Assembly: GCA_015501075.1 (NCBI GenBank)
Contig: JADNYJ010000023.1
Location: 279,065-343,064, forward strand
Direction of reading: 5' to 3'
Source of the DNA: Gymnopilus junonius
Lineage: Eukaryota > Basidiomycota > Agaricomycetes > Agaricales > Galerinaceae
DNA length: 64,000 nucleotides
Position 1 is the first letter of the stretch; the number at the start of each line of letters is the position of its first letter. Below the pieces are notes generated by a model. The model searched no databases and was not told where the DNA came from. It saw only the letters and a list, made by a program, of their open reading frames with translations. A program made the translations under genes and the position numbers. Below, one piece after another: positions 1 to 12,837 of the stretch.

Positions 1-3000
1 TGATTGGGACCAACAAGTGTACTTTCAATCCTCCTTTTTATTGTTATTCTGTTTCATATGCTTTAATGGTTCCAGTTTGAAAGTACCTGTTACATGTAAG
101 AATGGCAAAAAAAGATCACGATCTGAACCAACCATTTTCCAACAGTTCCACATTAGTCCAACCCACCAAAGCTTGAAGTGTAGGGTGAGCATGTATGAAG
201 TTACGGACTGATGGACCAGGTTGGTGCCATTCCCCTTCTGGTGTAGGTGACCAACCACCAGTTAGACGGTGTTTCAATACTTCTTGCCTAGCTAATTGGA
301 AGGCTATGTCTCGACTTGGGGCAAGGTGGTTTGAATAGATTGAACAATATCTGAAAATAGCATTAAAGCATTCAAAATTTTCTGTTGCTACCCCAACAAG
401 AGGTCCAAAACGATGGATATCTTCCTTCAGGTGAATGAGAAGATGTAATTTAATCTTGGATATAATTTTCGAAGGGTCGATCATGGCAAAAAGGTCAAGG
501 ACATTTGCAGCGGAAACTTCAATGTCAGACTGCAGAAGAGAGTTATACAAGGCAAACAGTATGATGCAAAATGATCAGACAAACGAGATACTCTTCCATA
601 TTTTGAATTTCCGGTATCCACAGAAGTGCAGCCAGTTCACCGACTGCCTTTGTGAGAAGAAACCTGGTGGCATCTACAAGATCATACACGTGGAAGACGT
701 TCACTTGCGCTATAGTTTTGAACTGCCTTCCAATGAGCGAATTGGCATACTGCATGATATAATTGGCACGAATGGCGTGGATGGAAAGCCCCAATCGTTC
801 AGTTGACTGCAGACGAACTGCATATATCTCCTTCTGACTAGTGGTCCATGGAGTATGCGAGTCATGCCACAGGTACTTGACAATGCCTAATAATATGGTG
901 TGGAGGATCTCGACAGGGGTATCAACAGCAGGATCAAACCCTGCAAACATTGACATGAGGATACAGTGTGATCGTTGAACAAGGGCTCACCATCAAGTGA
1001 CAGAAATGGGTTCATAATTTCGTCTCTATGTTCCTTCACCCATTTGAGCAATTCAGCTTGAATATCACCTGTACTCCATTCACTATGGTCTTTGCACATG
1101 TTTCGAGCATGATCAATAAGGTCATCAATCCAAGGTTGAATATAAGCATCTTTGATGCCATTTTTTGTCTGTTCAGCATGTACATTCTGCGCGACACCTA
1201 AGCACGCCAACTTGACCTGGGACTCAATATCTGTGAGAATGGTTTTCGCTGACCGAGCAACACCAGCCTAGAAATAAATGTAGATTTAGTACAATTTATT
1301 CATGGTCACAGTGATTTGCAGGTTTGGCGATCCACCTCAAATAGTCTATGAAACCTGATATCACTTTCTTTGAGTTGTTGTGGCCCACCAACAAGGCATT
1401 TTCGGCATGGATGATTTCCGTTTGCTCTGATATGGCCACATACTTCGCTCTGAGCGGGATTATCTCCTGGGCCGCAGTTTACAAAAAGCTTGAAGCGTGT
1501 TTGTACTCCTGACGTGCCATGACGGACCCTTACTGGCTTCTTGTGCGTCGACCTGGTGATAATCAATAAAACTGAGCCGCGCTGCAAGAAGTAGACCTAC
1601 TCGATAACTTGTTTGATACCATGAAATTGTTCTGGAATACTAGCAACTGGCGATGTAGAAACAAAGTGAACATGGAATTCTTGTTGGAGGAGTTTCCGGG
1701 GTAGGTTTCGGTGACTGATGTAGATGTTCCAGTGCTTATTCCAGCTCTTGGACTGGTTTCCAGATACATCATCACCAAAAACATCTATCCAGCTAGTGTA
1801 CAGGGGATCGCCTTCTGCCAGAGCCTGATCAGGATTGGGCATGAGTGTGGGATAACCTGATTTAATAGTGCAACCTATCTCTCAATGAGTGTGCTTACAA
1901 GGGATGATGTGGCTAGAACCTACTGTGCCAGTCAGGAACCAGATTCAAATCTAGTAAATCAAAGAAATTGTGCTCCAGGTCTGATGCACGGATTAAGAAT
2001 GAATTAGTGTCAACAACAGTGGCAAGAGGCTGTAGGGGATATCAATATTTCAAGTAAATTATAAATTATACTAGAGAGGAATCGTACCTTCTCATTGAAA
2101 ACAATAGCATATGCATCTGCAAAGACTTGCCCATCAGTGTCCTCCAACCATTGGACGGGAATAATAAAGTTGCTGTTCTTAAGGCGCGCAAGTTCATTGA
2201 TGTAATAGTGGCGATCTCCAGCATCGTACATTGGGCTCAACGTATGTTGATCAACATCTTTCCGCCACTTCACAGCATGATAAACCTCAGAGATGACACC
2301 ATTCGGAGGAATTACTGGATAGCGACGTATATGATCACACACTGTTGGATTGGCCCAGTCCTGGTACATTCAGGGTATTCAGTATAAGATGCAGAGCTGG
2401 TACATATTGCTCACCATGGCCACAATAGTACATGGATCATTCATAGAATAAACATTTCCCTTAGGTGACTTGTACTGTGTAGTAGGAACACCAGATGACT
2501 TCTGGATGGAAGTCTGTACTTTGCGCAAGTGATATAAAGAGGGAACATCGCATGCACCTGTTTCACGGAGAACCCAGAGGAACACCTCCATAAGCGAGTT
2601 TGAGATTCTCATTCTTGGGAGATTATCAAGTGTATCAAGCAGAAAGATCTGTAGAGTTATGGGTATATCAATCAAGTGATTCGAATCTGGCAAAATACAC
2701 ACCGTCTTCGATTCATATGGCGACCAAGCATCAGAAGCCTTAGGCTGACCCCATGCCTCTTCATTAAGTAGGTCTTCCATGTCAGGAGCCCTAGAGTCTG
2801 TTCAAAGGTAAGATGGATTGGTGGGTTGAGCACAGTTGGACAACACACATACGCGCATTTTGTAACAACTCTGTCAATATGTCGTCTTGTTCAAGCTCAT
2901 CTAGAAGAAGTTGCCCGTCATTAGGTTCCTCGTCTGGGATCAAGTCCGCACAGTGCCAGAGATCAAAATCAATGGCCTCTCGCTCCAGTTGCTTTCTATC

Positions 3001-3461
3001 TTCAATTGCTGCGAGAGTGTGGTCAATCCCTGCATCAAAAGTTTCAGCGGACCCCGCATAGTTGTCCCACATTTCTTCTTCTTCTATGCTTGGTTTGGGC
3101 ACATGGGGCAGCTGAGGAACAAAAGATTCAGGCCTTGAAGGTAGCATCACAAAATCCATTTCTTCCTGTGCATGTTCTTCTTCTTGCATCGAATGTTGCA
3201 CTGCCATGAGGATGGCTTCCCTCTTCTCCTGGGCACTAATTGAGTTGGCATGAAGTTCTGATTTCAGATGACCTGGAAGACTTTCTTTCTGAATCCAGTT
3301 CTTTTGTCCCTGCCTCGCCTCACATATCTTGCATAGGACCTTCTTGCTGTCATCCGACAATTCCACAACTGAAGAGACACTTTGTCAGTAGCGCGCAATA
3401 TACAAGCAGAAGAAAACTTACACTCCGGAAGTGAGTTCTTCGACTTCCTCCCTCTGCCCAT
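1..3461 (-). CDS. Plavaka-like (CACTA-related) DNA transposase, spliced, left end outside window
   Basis: This is probably the transposase of an agaricomycete Plavaka-type element. Start chosen at 3461 (MGRGRKSK); exon 1 (3422-3461) splices over 3369-3421 to a zinc-finger-like segment with CKIC and two following His near 3320-3250. Downstream blocks read [79 protein letters not shown], and [18 protein letters not shown], in the family's usual order. Frame is restored by introns at 1553-1600, about 1270-1337, about 915-985 and about 507-560, so the reading frame looks largely intact rather than decayed. After [10 protein letters not shown] the frame meets a stop at 25-27, which may be the real end or another intron. 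The family name is recalled from sequence motifs, not from a search. No terminal inverted repeat could be confirmed because the left end is missing. Confidence 0.75.
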
Positions 3462-3570
3462 TGCCTGTGGCTTTCTATGAACGGTTCTCCTGAAATGCAG
3501 CACCGAAGTTATGAAGCAGTCATAACCTGAGTCACAAGAGGCTAAAATTTCGTTTGTCGGAATATACATG

Positions 3571-3599
3571 GTGACAAATCGATGTCATTATATGTCAAG
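3571..3599 (+). repeat. 29-bp direct repeat, copy 1
   Basis: Exact match to 13894-13922 in the same orientation. It contains the dyad TGACAAATCGATGTCA (5-bp arms TGACA/TGTCA around AATCGA). It lies 110 bp upstream of the transposase start, so it may be terminal or promoter sequence of that element. Confidence 0.85.
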
Positions 3600-4565
3600 C
3601 ATTGGGTGTGACCTGTGACCGGTAGGAAATTTCGACAGGCTTGCCAATTTCGACCAGTCCACTTAAACAGAGGCCCGTATGTGGCATTCATAGTGCAAAG
3701 TTTGCCGAATTCGAGAAAATAGTTGTCAGAGCATCAAATATAAACAACTCTGTCAGCGTATTAGGGATGGAAGCCTCAATTTGATTAAGTAACTGTCAGC
3801 TCATATAAAGAGATATATAGGACATGGGATTGCAATGTCGGGCTTCGACACATTTGAAGAAAAGATGGCGAGCAAGAAAGTGCCCTAGAGACAGTCGAAG
3901 CAAGCATTTGGGTAAATGTCGTGTCCAAGGCATACATTGTCCAGCCGACATGAATGGTGAAGAAGGCAATGAGAAGGGGTGCGAGTAAAGCTATCAGACC
4001 TGCGAAAGCGAATGGTGTGGAGGGTATTGGGAAAGAGTGTAGTGGTAAAACCAGAACACCCGGAAATGAAGATCCTAAAACCTGGGAATGGGCTTGAAGT
4101 GCATTCTTCCTGAGAGAAAGAAAGGGCTCACTTACAGAGTAGTAAAGCATCCCAAGCAGGGAGGCTGTCTTCATAGAATTCAAGGATAGGAAGGATTGCA
4201 TTTGTGATACCACAAGCTGGCGCCATGCTTTTGCGAGTTATTCAGATTTTATAGAGTTTGGGCCAGCCGAACTGTGAAGGTCAAGTGAAGGTGTCTCCCT
4301 GAGTGCCTAACCGTCGTATCTTGTGTGATCCATGTGACATCATCATTTGTCTTTCCCAAATTACACTCACTCTTCACTGATATGAATAGCATTTCAAATC
4401 TTTCTCTCTTAGCTGCTCAGGTTATACCTTGGCAGCTTTATCACACTTTCACCACAGTTTTGTAATTATCTCAGCACCCGTCGATCGTGCCCCTTTTTGC
4501 ATCACCTCATACACATTCAAATTGCATTCAAATTTCAATTAGGTGTTTACCTCTTCAGCCTAGGT
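3600..4565. other. Non-coding stretch between transposase and the decayed orphan gene
   Basis: No supported gene. A minus-strand ORF at 3785-4213 contains hydrophobic runs but no recognisable family or splice context. Positions 4021-4069 are an inverted, slightly diverged copy of a segment found at 11115-11160, so the stretch holds repeat-derived DNA. Confidence 0.6.
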
Positions 4566-7436
4566 ATGATCACAGCTACGTTCGAGCAACCTCCCCAGGA
4601 TTCCGGTACTTCAACTCCTTTGCCAGAAGACGCAGCTATTTCTTTTGATTACACTCAGGGATCAGTTTTTCTTCACGAGGGCACGATATACTACTCTCCA
4701 AATTGTTGTCAACCTGTTGTCATACCCCCGCGTACAGTTCTTGTGGGTGACCCATTCAAGTCCGACAGACACATAGACGCGTCAATGTTCAAACAACCAG
4801 TCTGGTGGACTGATCTATATGGATGGCTAAGTTTTGTACCTTTGTCCCCAATCTTCACGTATGCGCCGTTCGCGCCATTCTGTTGGATGCCACGAATCGA
4901 ACGCGTTCAAATCCAGCGAGGCCAAGAACCAGAAGATTGGTTTGAAATGCATGGCACTGACAGCCGTGAATGGCAAGTACATGAGCAGCTCATCGTGGAA
5001 GCAGCGCGGTACCTTCAGCAACATTTCGGTGTTTCAGGCAACCCTCCTGTCGTTCCATTGGTATTCCATTATAATCACTGCTACAAGAGTCATGGTGTGG
5101 CGAAGCACATGATCTCGATAGCTCGAGACTGGCTCTCTATTTGGATGGGCTTTTTGTCCTACATTATATCATATATCAACCTCATTCCTGCTTCCCATCG
5201 AAAGTCGTCAGAACATTCGCATCTTCCACCATGGTATGGCTATCTCTTGAGCCAATGAAACTATCAGGGCTTCTGGCTCGACGGCCTCCTTTCTTCGACA
5301 GTCTGTACTTTTGACCTGAAGACTCCACGTGCTGGGTCGTGTTTCATTGGACAGAGGTTGACAAGCGATGCCCACCTATTGAATGGTTTTATTCGCACAA
5401 TGTCCCCTTATTTTTCCTTGGACAAGCGTTGAAGAGAAGGCAATTTGGTACAATATCTCCCTTTCTTATCTTCAACCTCCTGTTGACCTAGTCCAGCAGG
5501 CATTGACTCTGATCTTCGACTCCCCAAGTGCTCCTTTAGCAGCCCTTATACTCACCAAGTATCTGGCACTTGGAGAGAGCCTTACAAATGAAACTTTGGA
5601 CTTGCTCCGACTCGAGCATGCCCCATCCTCTGTTGTGCGGTTTATTGAGAAGCAAACCAATTGTCAACTTTCTACTCTCTTCGAGACCGAGGCTCTAGCA
5701 TTGCAAGCTCTGCACACTCTTTTGATGGAATGTCGTGATGCCAATCAAATAGCCGCTGAAAGTGCAGCTGCCTTCCCAACACAAACTATGATTGCACCTC
5801 TTCCCAATGAAGATAAGGGAAAGTTGTACAACCATTTCGATGACTTCTTCATGGCCAGAGAGAAACGGCAGGCAGAGTTGCTCAAGGTTGAGTCTGTAGA
5901 GGATCGAGTTTGTCGAGAAAATTGTGAGCGGGACAGACCTCTGCACAATGTGTACATCTGGACAAAAATTTGGTCTTCTGGTGGCCGGGATGTTTATAAC
6001 CGTGTTCGCCTTCGTCCCAGTGCAAAGGAGACAGAGTGGTCTGAACATGAACTGTATCAGAAGGTATATAATGCCATGACCAATGAGTGGGATTTATGCG
6101 AAGACTTTCCCTCCCCCTTCGGGAATGCAGATGAACCTGATGCTGACTTGGACGACAATGAAGCACCTGTTGGCCATCCTTCCAATGATGGTGCTGATTC
6201 CCACCAGCCTTTGATCAGCACAGCTGAGCTTACAACCATTGTGCCAATGTCTTTGAGTGACAAAACTGCTGGAGAACTCTCACCACCTTCATACTCTCAT
6301 GATATTTTAGAAACTCTGAGGCTGGTATACGGTTACACACCACCCTTGGTGGATGTCGGCAGTTCTGACAAACATGACTGGCATACTCTTCTACATACCC
6401 TTGGCTTTGTCAGCAGTCTGGATGAACTTCCCTTGATGGATTCAAACAGACATGCCATCACAGTCTTCATGGACCAAATTCTCAATAGCTCTTCCATTCT
6501 CTCTGACATCAATGATCTCGACACAAGTAACTACCATCCTCTGCACCATCTTTTCAAATTTAATGAAGTTCATCATCTATCAGACAAGCTTTTGGTTTTT
6601 TTGTCCCCCGTTCTTCCTCCTGCACCTGGGCATTAGGGGTTGAATCCCTAGATGTAGCCCTGTATGTCTGCAGGTATATTCTTGAAAACCCAAAAGCACA
6701 TACCATTGTCACTGTTGCACATCGCCTTCTTCAACGTGGGATGCGGTTTCATACTGTGTTGTCCCTTCCATGCAGCCCTCAACAAGTAACAATTTCTCAA
6801 TGCTACAAACCTCTAGCATATAGGTTCACAAATTATGAGTTTACATTCCGTGATTTCGAAGCTGTGATGCTTTAGCTGCCAAGCTGTTCTCTCATCTCCA
6901 CAGGGACGTGCTGCAGTATTGCAAGGTGGAATCATTGGGCGTATTGCAAGGGAGTATCTCAGCATGGATAGTGCCCTCGAGGGTCCTTCTGTTGAGGTCA
7001 CTGCTCATCATGCTGGTTTTATTGCTCCATCTGGGGCACATGGGCTGTCATACTGTGATGATGAATTGACCCAGAATGAGATTGCAATTATATGTGGGAC
7101 ATACACTCTATACACTTGTAAGTATTCCTACAGCTTGTTGCTTCTGTGTTTTCTGATTATTTAAACAGCAACAAAAGGCCAAGTAGCAGTATGGTCATGG
7201 TTTCCACCACCAGATGTCTGGAATCAACATTGTGCTGGCTTAAGGTGGCCTGAATGGACAGAGCACTGTGAAACATGGTTTATGAAGCTCATGGAAAACA
7301 TACACTCAGGGAAGTCTAAGCCAATGTCTTCAACTGAGTGGGGTTCAGCACTTAGAGGTTTTAAATTGGCATGAGCATTAGTCGACAAGAATGCAGCTCG
7401 TGCCAGTGCCTTTATCAATGATGTCCTGCCTCTTTG
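4566..7436 (+). pseudogene. Decayed member of an agaricomycete-specific family of unknown function
   Basis: I recognise this as a large orphan family common near mobile elements in agaricomycetes; no function is known to me. Start ATG 4566 (MITATFEQPP). Characteristic blocks are PVWWTDLYGWLSFVPLSP (about 4800), FWLDGLLSSTVCTF (about 5270), VYIWTKIWSSGGRDVYN (about 5950), RYILENPKAHTIVTVAHRLL (about 6675) and GGIIGRIAREYLSMDSALEG (about 6930). The copy is broken: in-frame TGA codons near 5256 and 7374 (the second looks like TGG to TGA), and frame changes near 5330, 5412, 6870 and 6900 that each fit loss of one base. An intron may lie near 7120-7170. The ORF 5383-6636 is the longest unbroken piece. 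An alternative is an intact gene with sequencing errors, but the two stops argue against it. Confidence 0.65.
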
Positions 7437-7796
7437 ATACTTTCAAGTCTCCTTGTTGTCTTTTGATTCGGATTTGTTGTAGTGCCTTTTGTATTCATCG
7501 TATAATATAAACTGCACAATATACCTTTTTAGTTTCCTAGGAGCTCTCTAACATCACTCACTGCAATTATGCCCTGCTGCAGCGTGCCTTATAGGGTGCA
7601 CAATAATCTGAAAAGTCTAAAAAACAAAATAAAAAAGAATTGTTGTTGATTATTATGTAATTGATGGAAACGGCCCTTTTTGTTTATTCATTCCCCACAT
7701 TCGGTCACCTCATCATTATTGTCACAATAATTGGTGAGCTCTTTTATATACTTCAAGTGAGTTGCATCTTTCTTGATAGCATGACACTCACGGCTG

Positions 7797-10278
7797 ATGG
7801 CACAAGCAGTTTTCATGGCTGATGTACAGGAAAGCGTAACCTCAGTATCGAGCAAATCGAACAAGCCTCTTGCTTTCAGGACCATAAGCAACTTCCTCAC
7901 CTTTATCCAGCAACAGGGTTATACGGATGCCACTTCCAATAAAAAGGGCAAAGAACTCAAATTGGCTGTTGCATTTTTGATCGTAGCTTCACTGGAAACC
8001 GAAGTCGTCGCTGTTGGGACAAAACAGGAGATAGATGGTGTTCAGGTCATTGTCTGTTCTGATCTACCTGATCATTTCCACCAAATACTTCAACAGCCTA
8101 GCTCATTATTTCAACATTTAATGCTCTTTGTGAGGAATCTCCGTAATGACCATCCAGAATATGCAGGAACCTACTATCAAAATGGACCGCCAAAAGTTAT
8201 TCCCATCATGGTCCCACCTGCACTCAAAAAGGAACTGGATATGGAGAGTCTCACTGCATACATTGATGAGCTCTGGTGAGTGTCATACATAAGGCTCGGA
8301 TAACAAATTAACTTCTTATCTACCTCCTACATATAGTAAAGTCGCACCGAAAAAAGCTAATATCCATTACCCGCTTGCCCAACACATATACGTCATAAAG
8401 TCAATACTTGCCATGAAGGCCCTGGCAAAGGAGGGAACATACAATCTTCTTTTGCGGTACATCATCGCCACCTCTTTTAGAAAGATCGCAGGTCAGTTTC
8501 AGCGTGTGTCAAAACCTTACATGGACTCATTGAGAAAGGCATCGTCAAATCTGCCGACCGAGAATTCCCCATTTCCAGAGGCGAAAGTTGACGATACTGC
8601 AGACAGTGAATTTTTGCGGTTGTGGTCTACCCGGTTCGTGCAAGACTGGCGCGAAAAGTATCCCATCATAAACGGTTTGGCTGCCCAATTCGTAAAAGAC
8701 CCCAAAGCCCGGCTTTACAGCAGGGAGTCCTTGATTGAGTTCCATTCATTGATTCTTGATCTCCTTCAACATTTTAGAGATTCTCTGGCCCAGCTGAACA
8801 TGCATTCGGGCTCTCAACCTCCAGACATGTGCACGAAGCATATAGCCAACATTTTTGTGTACGGAGGTCTCCTTATGTCCTTATCTCGAACACGTGCCTT
8901 CCGTGACCATCTAGACAACATCAGCGACATCCTTGACATTATAGTCCAACCTACAATATTACCATGGGATTTTGATCAGAGTGAAGAGTCACAAAGTGTC
9001 GAGGACGAGAATGATCCCAACGATGGTAGTGCCGAGGTCGCAAATGGCAATCTGCAGCAGGTGCCTTTAGAGGAAGATATTCCTCCAATTCTGACAAAAG
9101 CAAAGCCTTACCGGGACTGGCTGAGACTCATTTTGGCCGAATTTGAAGCAACCGATGTTCTCATTCAGTTTTTTGTGCAGAAACTCGACCAAAATGCCAA
9201 GATCAATGTTCGAATTGTGGACCCCCCCACGGTGGACAAACAGCAGCTTCCATGGGAGCAACTTTTCGCACCTGATTCATCATACATTCCTTCAGTTACA
9301 CTCGGTTTCGCTGAAGACAATGCTGATATATTGGCCTATCTCCAAGATTCTTTGGGTGCCAATCCGGCTGGTGCTTTTGCATGGTTAATGAGTCTTGCCT
9401 CAATAGTATTCGATTCTTTGAACCAGAACCTTCTCACTGCTAGAGACAAGGTCTCTGGTCAGGTTGATTTACTGAAGGCCCTCCAGAAACATCGAAAGAC
9501 AGACAGAATGTTCCCAGTCAATTCTTTGAGTCCGAAATTGCACGTTTTCCCTGGTTGGCTAGATCTTCTTGAGAACCTCGCTACAGACATTGACGCTCTC
9601 AACGAAGTAGAGACGAACAGGAATATAAAAACTTCTTCTTGGGCAGGTGGTCTTCCAGATGTGTCTATGGCTTTGCAGGATTCCAGAACCATCAACCTGC
9701 GAATAAAGAATGCCATCACTGAAATGAAGCAGTATGCTAATTTCTTCGCAAAGCTCAAGGTGCGACTGGCTGCAGAAAACTTTGGTGGCAGAATACACTG
9801 TGAGGCCTGCCTCACCAGCCTCATTGACTATAAGGCCATCCAGGGCATCATGGGAAACTCTTCATATCAAATAGTACTAGAAGCAACTCGGGTGTGCATT
9901 AATTTTCTAACTCATTCTGACAATTTATAACTCCTGATATAGGATTGTGGGAGGGTCATTGGAGTGTCAAAACGTTGCTGCCCTGTGTGCCATAAGCTTA
10001 TCAAGCATTTTGTGGATGTCAGAGGCAATGAATTTGAAACAAGGGACTCTCACAATACTGTCACATCCTGCGCACTTCCAGATTGGCTTCCAGATAACAT
10101 CATAGACTTGATGAACACATTTTTTGGTGGATGGCTGAGGAAGGAAATTATCATGCACATGAAAAGAGGCTCCATGGTGCAGCACTCCAAGTCGTCAGGT
10201 TCTTCAGGTGGATCTTCCTATGACGGTTCTAAGCACCCAGACAGGGTGGACCTTGAAATCGTTATGAGCCAAACATGA
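7797..10278 (+). CDS. OTT_1508-like zinc-dependent deaminase family protein
   Basis: Three exons (7797-8275, 8337-9891, 9943-10278) give an uninterrupted protein of 789 aa. Both introns have good GT..AG ends and restore frame exactly. The C-terminal region carries the two halves of a cytidine-deaminase-type zinc site: GRIHCEACLTSL (H647, catalytic-type E649) and, across the last intron, VIGVSKRCCPVCHKLI (C691 and C694 as the CxxC pair). The spacing and the VSKxxCxxC context match the fungal OTT_1508-like deaminase family (Pfam OTT_1508_deam); the roughly 640-residue N-terminal part is helical-looking with no domain I recognise. Known deaminases of this fold act on free nucleotides or nucleic acid; the substrate here is unknown. 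Start 7797 is the first ATG in frame. It sits between a decayed orphan gene and repeat-rich DNA but is itself undamaged. Confidence 0.7.
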
Positions 10279-12668
10279 AGACAAGTGTGCTGAAATGAGG
10301 ACCACTGGTGAGTGTGGCTGGCATGAACGTTTCTTGAACACTGTTTGCATATATCTTTTCCGCGTTTGTGGCAGCACCAAGTCTTCGATGTCCACCTTCT
10401 GTACTCTTATCGCTGATGTCCCCTCGTAAACATTTTATCACACAATGAAAGAATGTAACTGCAGTTTAATCATAATCATACATGGACCGACTCTAGCTCT
10501 CATTCCCATTGTTTGAAGTGAGAAGTGGAAGTAGTGGAAGTCACGGCGAGATGAAAGATAAGGAGAATAATTGGGTCGATGTCACATCACATCTGCGCAC
10601 TTCTCTCTCTCTCTCCACAACCTCTTCACGCGCTTGCTTTCTTCATTGACATTTACGATTATTTCTACCATTATATTGGGTTTATACAAATCCAAGAATC
10701 CCAATAAGCACACGTGGAAGAAAGCTCTGCAAGAGGCTACAAGTGATAGAGGGATCTGAGCCGGTTTTCGGGGTGAGGAAGTCAGTATTATTGTGGCTTT
10801 CTTGAATACCTTGTGTTGCCTACCCATATAGTCTCCTCAGCCTCTTCCCAGTCCCATTCCCAGTCTTCCCTTCTCCTCTCCGCCCTCCCGCCTCCGTCCT
10901 CCCACCTCCGTGCCTCCATTTCTCTTCTTTTGCACTTTTTCACCTTCTCCAGGTACATAGTCTTGTTTTCTGGCTGTCCTTGTTCTTATTCCCCATTTAG
11001 CTCCCTATTTCTCTGTTCTTCAGCTCACTCCCAACAATGCCGACCACGACCTCCTCCCAGCTCCTGTCCATGGACTTTGACCACAACAAGTATGCCTCAC
11101 AGGTTCTATGATTACATTTCCCGGGTGTTCTGGTTTTACCATTGCACTCCTTCCCATTACATTCTGTGTCACTCAGGTTCGTGGGTTATGGATCTTCATA
11201 TCCTGGGTGTTCTGGTCATATCACTGCACTATTTCCCTTTGTCTTCCACCTGTCATGTCAGCTTTCTTCCACTCTTCGTATGGTTGCGTCCCCTCCGGCG
11301 AAGCGAAACCACTCTATAGAAGACCTCTTGCCATCCTTCTGCATTCAAGCCACAGTCCAATGATGACAAGGCTGGCCTGGCCACTAGGAAAAGAAGGCAC
11401 ATGATGCATGACTAGAACCTATTGCCAATGCAGACTTTCATTCAACGTTTGCCTTGCTTTCGGACTTCGGCAGCATTTTACAAGCTGCATAATGCTACTT
11501 TGAGATAATATGCCCCAATGCATTGGAGACCTTGCATCAGGAGCATCAGGGCCCATTCTTCCAAACTCAACTATCTTGCCACACGAAGCAGAGCTTTCTG
11601 CTGTAGAGCAGAACATACCTGCTGATGATCCTATGAAGACGGTTGGCATCGCTGATGTCAACAGTGGAACTAGAACCTTTGTCTCTGCACTGAGAGTCTA
11701 AATAAGGCCTCTTTGTTGAGTCTTATTGCCGAACTCGTCCTCCATTCACCCGGTCATTAGATCTCAAAGTGAAACCTCCCTCTTTACCCTGCCTTCCACC
11801 AGTCAAATACTCCTAGTTCAAGAAGAGACTGCCAGGGTTGCCTGAGACAAGCAGGCCTTCCCATCCTTCGACAGTGCCCAGTCATCAAGACTGCTTCCAA
11901 ATCTCGCTGAACAGCACATGCACTTCCGCTGATAGCAAGATTATTCTTGGACTGGTTGGATCTGGCATCCATTCACACATATCTGGTATGGAGTCAGCTT
12001 ATCATGCGCTGTCCTTCACGGTGTTGATGTCAACCTCTTTGCTTGCCATTCTTTGTTCTCTCTTCTCTTCTCTCATATCCTGGTGTGAAATATGTATGTA
12101 CTTGTCTCTGTGTCACTAGACTGACCTCTTTCTTCTTTCCCATACACATTGATATTACATACCTACTGTAATTCTTTGATGATACCATGTCCTCGCATGC
12201 ATACACGAGGGCACATTATCCAAGACCATGCCAATTCCAAAAGCTTGCGTCGAAGATTCTCAGGACCAAATATACCATATTGCATTCAATATACCTGGTG
12301 TGAAAGGTACACCATCTTCCAATCCAGAGTTATCTTACCTTCAAGGACATTTCGATGCCATCGGGCCATTCAAACTCACCCCTAGTCCCAAACTTTTGGA
12401 CCCTATATGCATCGCTAGATGTTTGTGATCGGCACGTTTCAGAATGCACAGCGTCATTGCAGATAAAGTCGTTTTCTGCATGCATGAAAGGACTGATACT
12501 TTGGGCGGATACTTCCTCGTCGGCAATGTGGCTCACATACATTCACCCGCTGGTGGCCAAGGACACAAGACACCATAGATCTAGGAGTTGCCCTCGCTGA
12601 GCAAATGAGGACTACACCGGGTGACATGTTGGCTCGAGGATTAACTCTCCAGGAATATGGAAAGTAGG
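10279..12668. other. Repeat-rich non-coding stretch with short ORF debris
   Basis: No supported gene in about 2.4 kb. It includes pyrimidine-rich DNA (10800-10960, giving a Ser/Pro-rich pseudo-ORF), a short ATG ORF at 11038 that runs into a possible intron, and a partial tandem repeat at 11115-11236. Short ORFs at 11510-11701 and 12228-12428 have no recognisable family. Confidence 0.55.
11115..11236 (+). repeat. Two diverged tandem units, also present inverted at 4021-4069
   Basis: Units at about 11115-11160 and 11200-11236 share the core GGGTGTTCTGGT followed by a T/A-rich step and GCACT. The reverse complement of the same core, including GGGTGTTCTGGTTTTACCA, is at 4021-4069. This is probably a dispersed repeat remnant. 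Confidence 0.65.
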
Positions 12669-12676
12669 TATAAAAG
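12669..12676 (+). promoter_or_regulatory. TATA box of the 12838 gene
   Basis: TATAAAAG lies 169 bp upstream of the ATG at 12838. A CA/CT-rich leader without ATG immediately precedes the start codon, typical of fungal promoters. Confidence 0.55.
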
Positions 12677-12837
12677 TGTGTTGAAGGTCGTCAGGCTGTT
12701 GAAGAATTTATGGGGGTTATTGTCACTGTAGGCGCACTAGGCAGAACTTTTGTGGCCAATGTTTGGCATCATTTGTAAAAGCTTAACAGCTTTGTTCTCT
12801 CACCACACCACGCCAACCACAGAACCACCTCACAACA

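Noticed and set aside
3785..4213. Minus-strand ORF of 142 aa with hydrophobic runs
   Set aside because: No family, no promoter, and it overlaps a dispersed repeat; probably chance.
10813..11319. 168-aa Ser/Pro/Leu-rich ORF
   Set aside because: Arises from pyrimidine-rich DNA and tandem repeats; non-ATG start.
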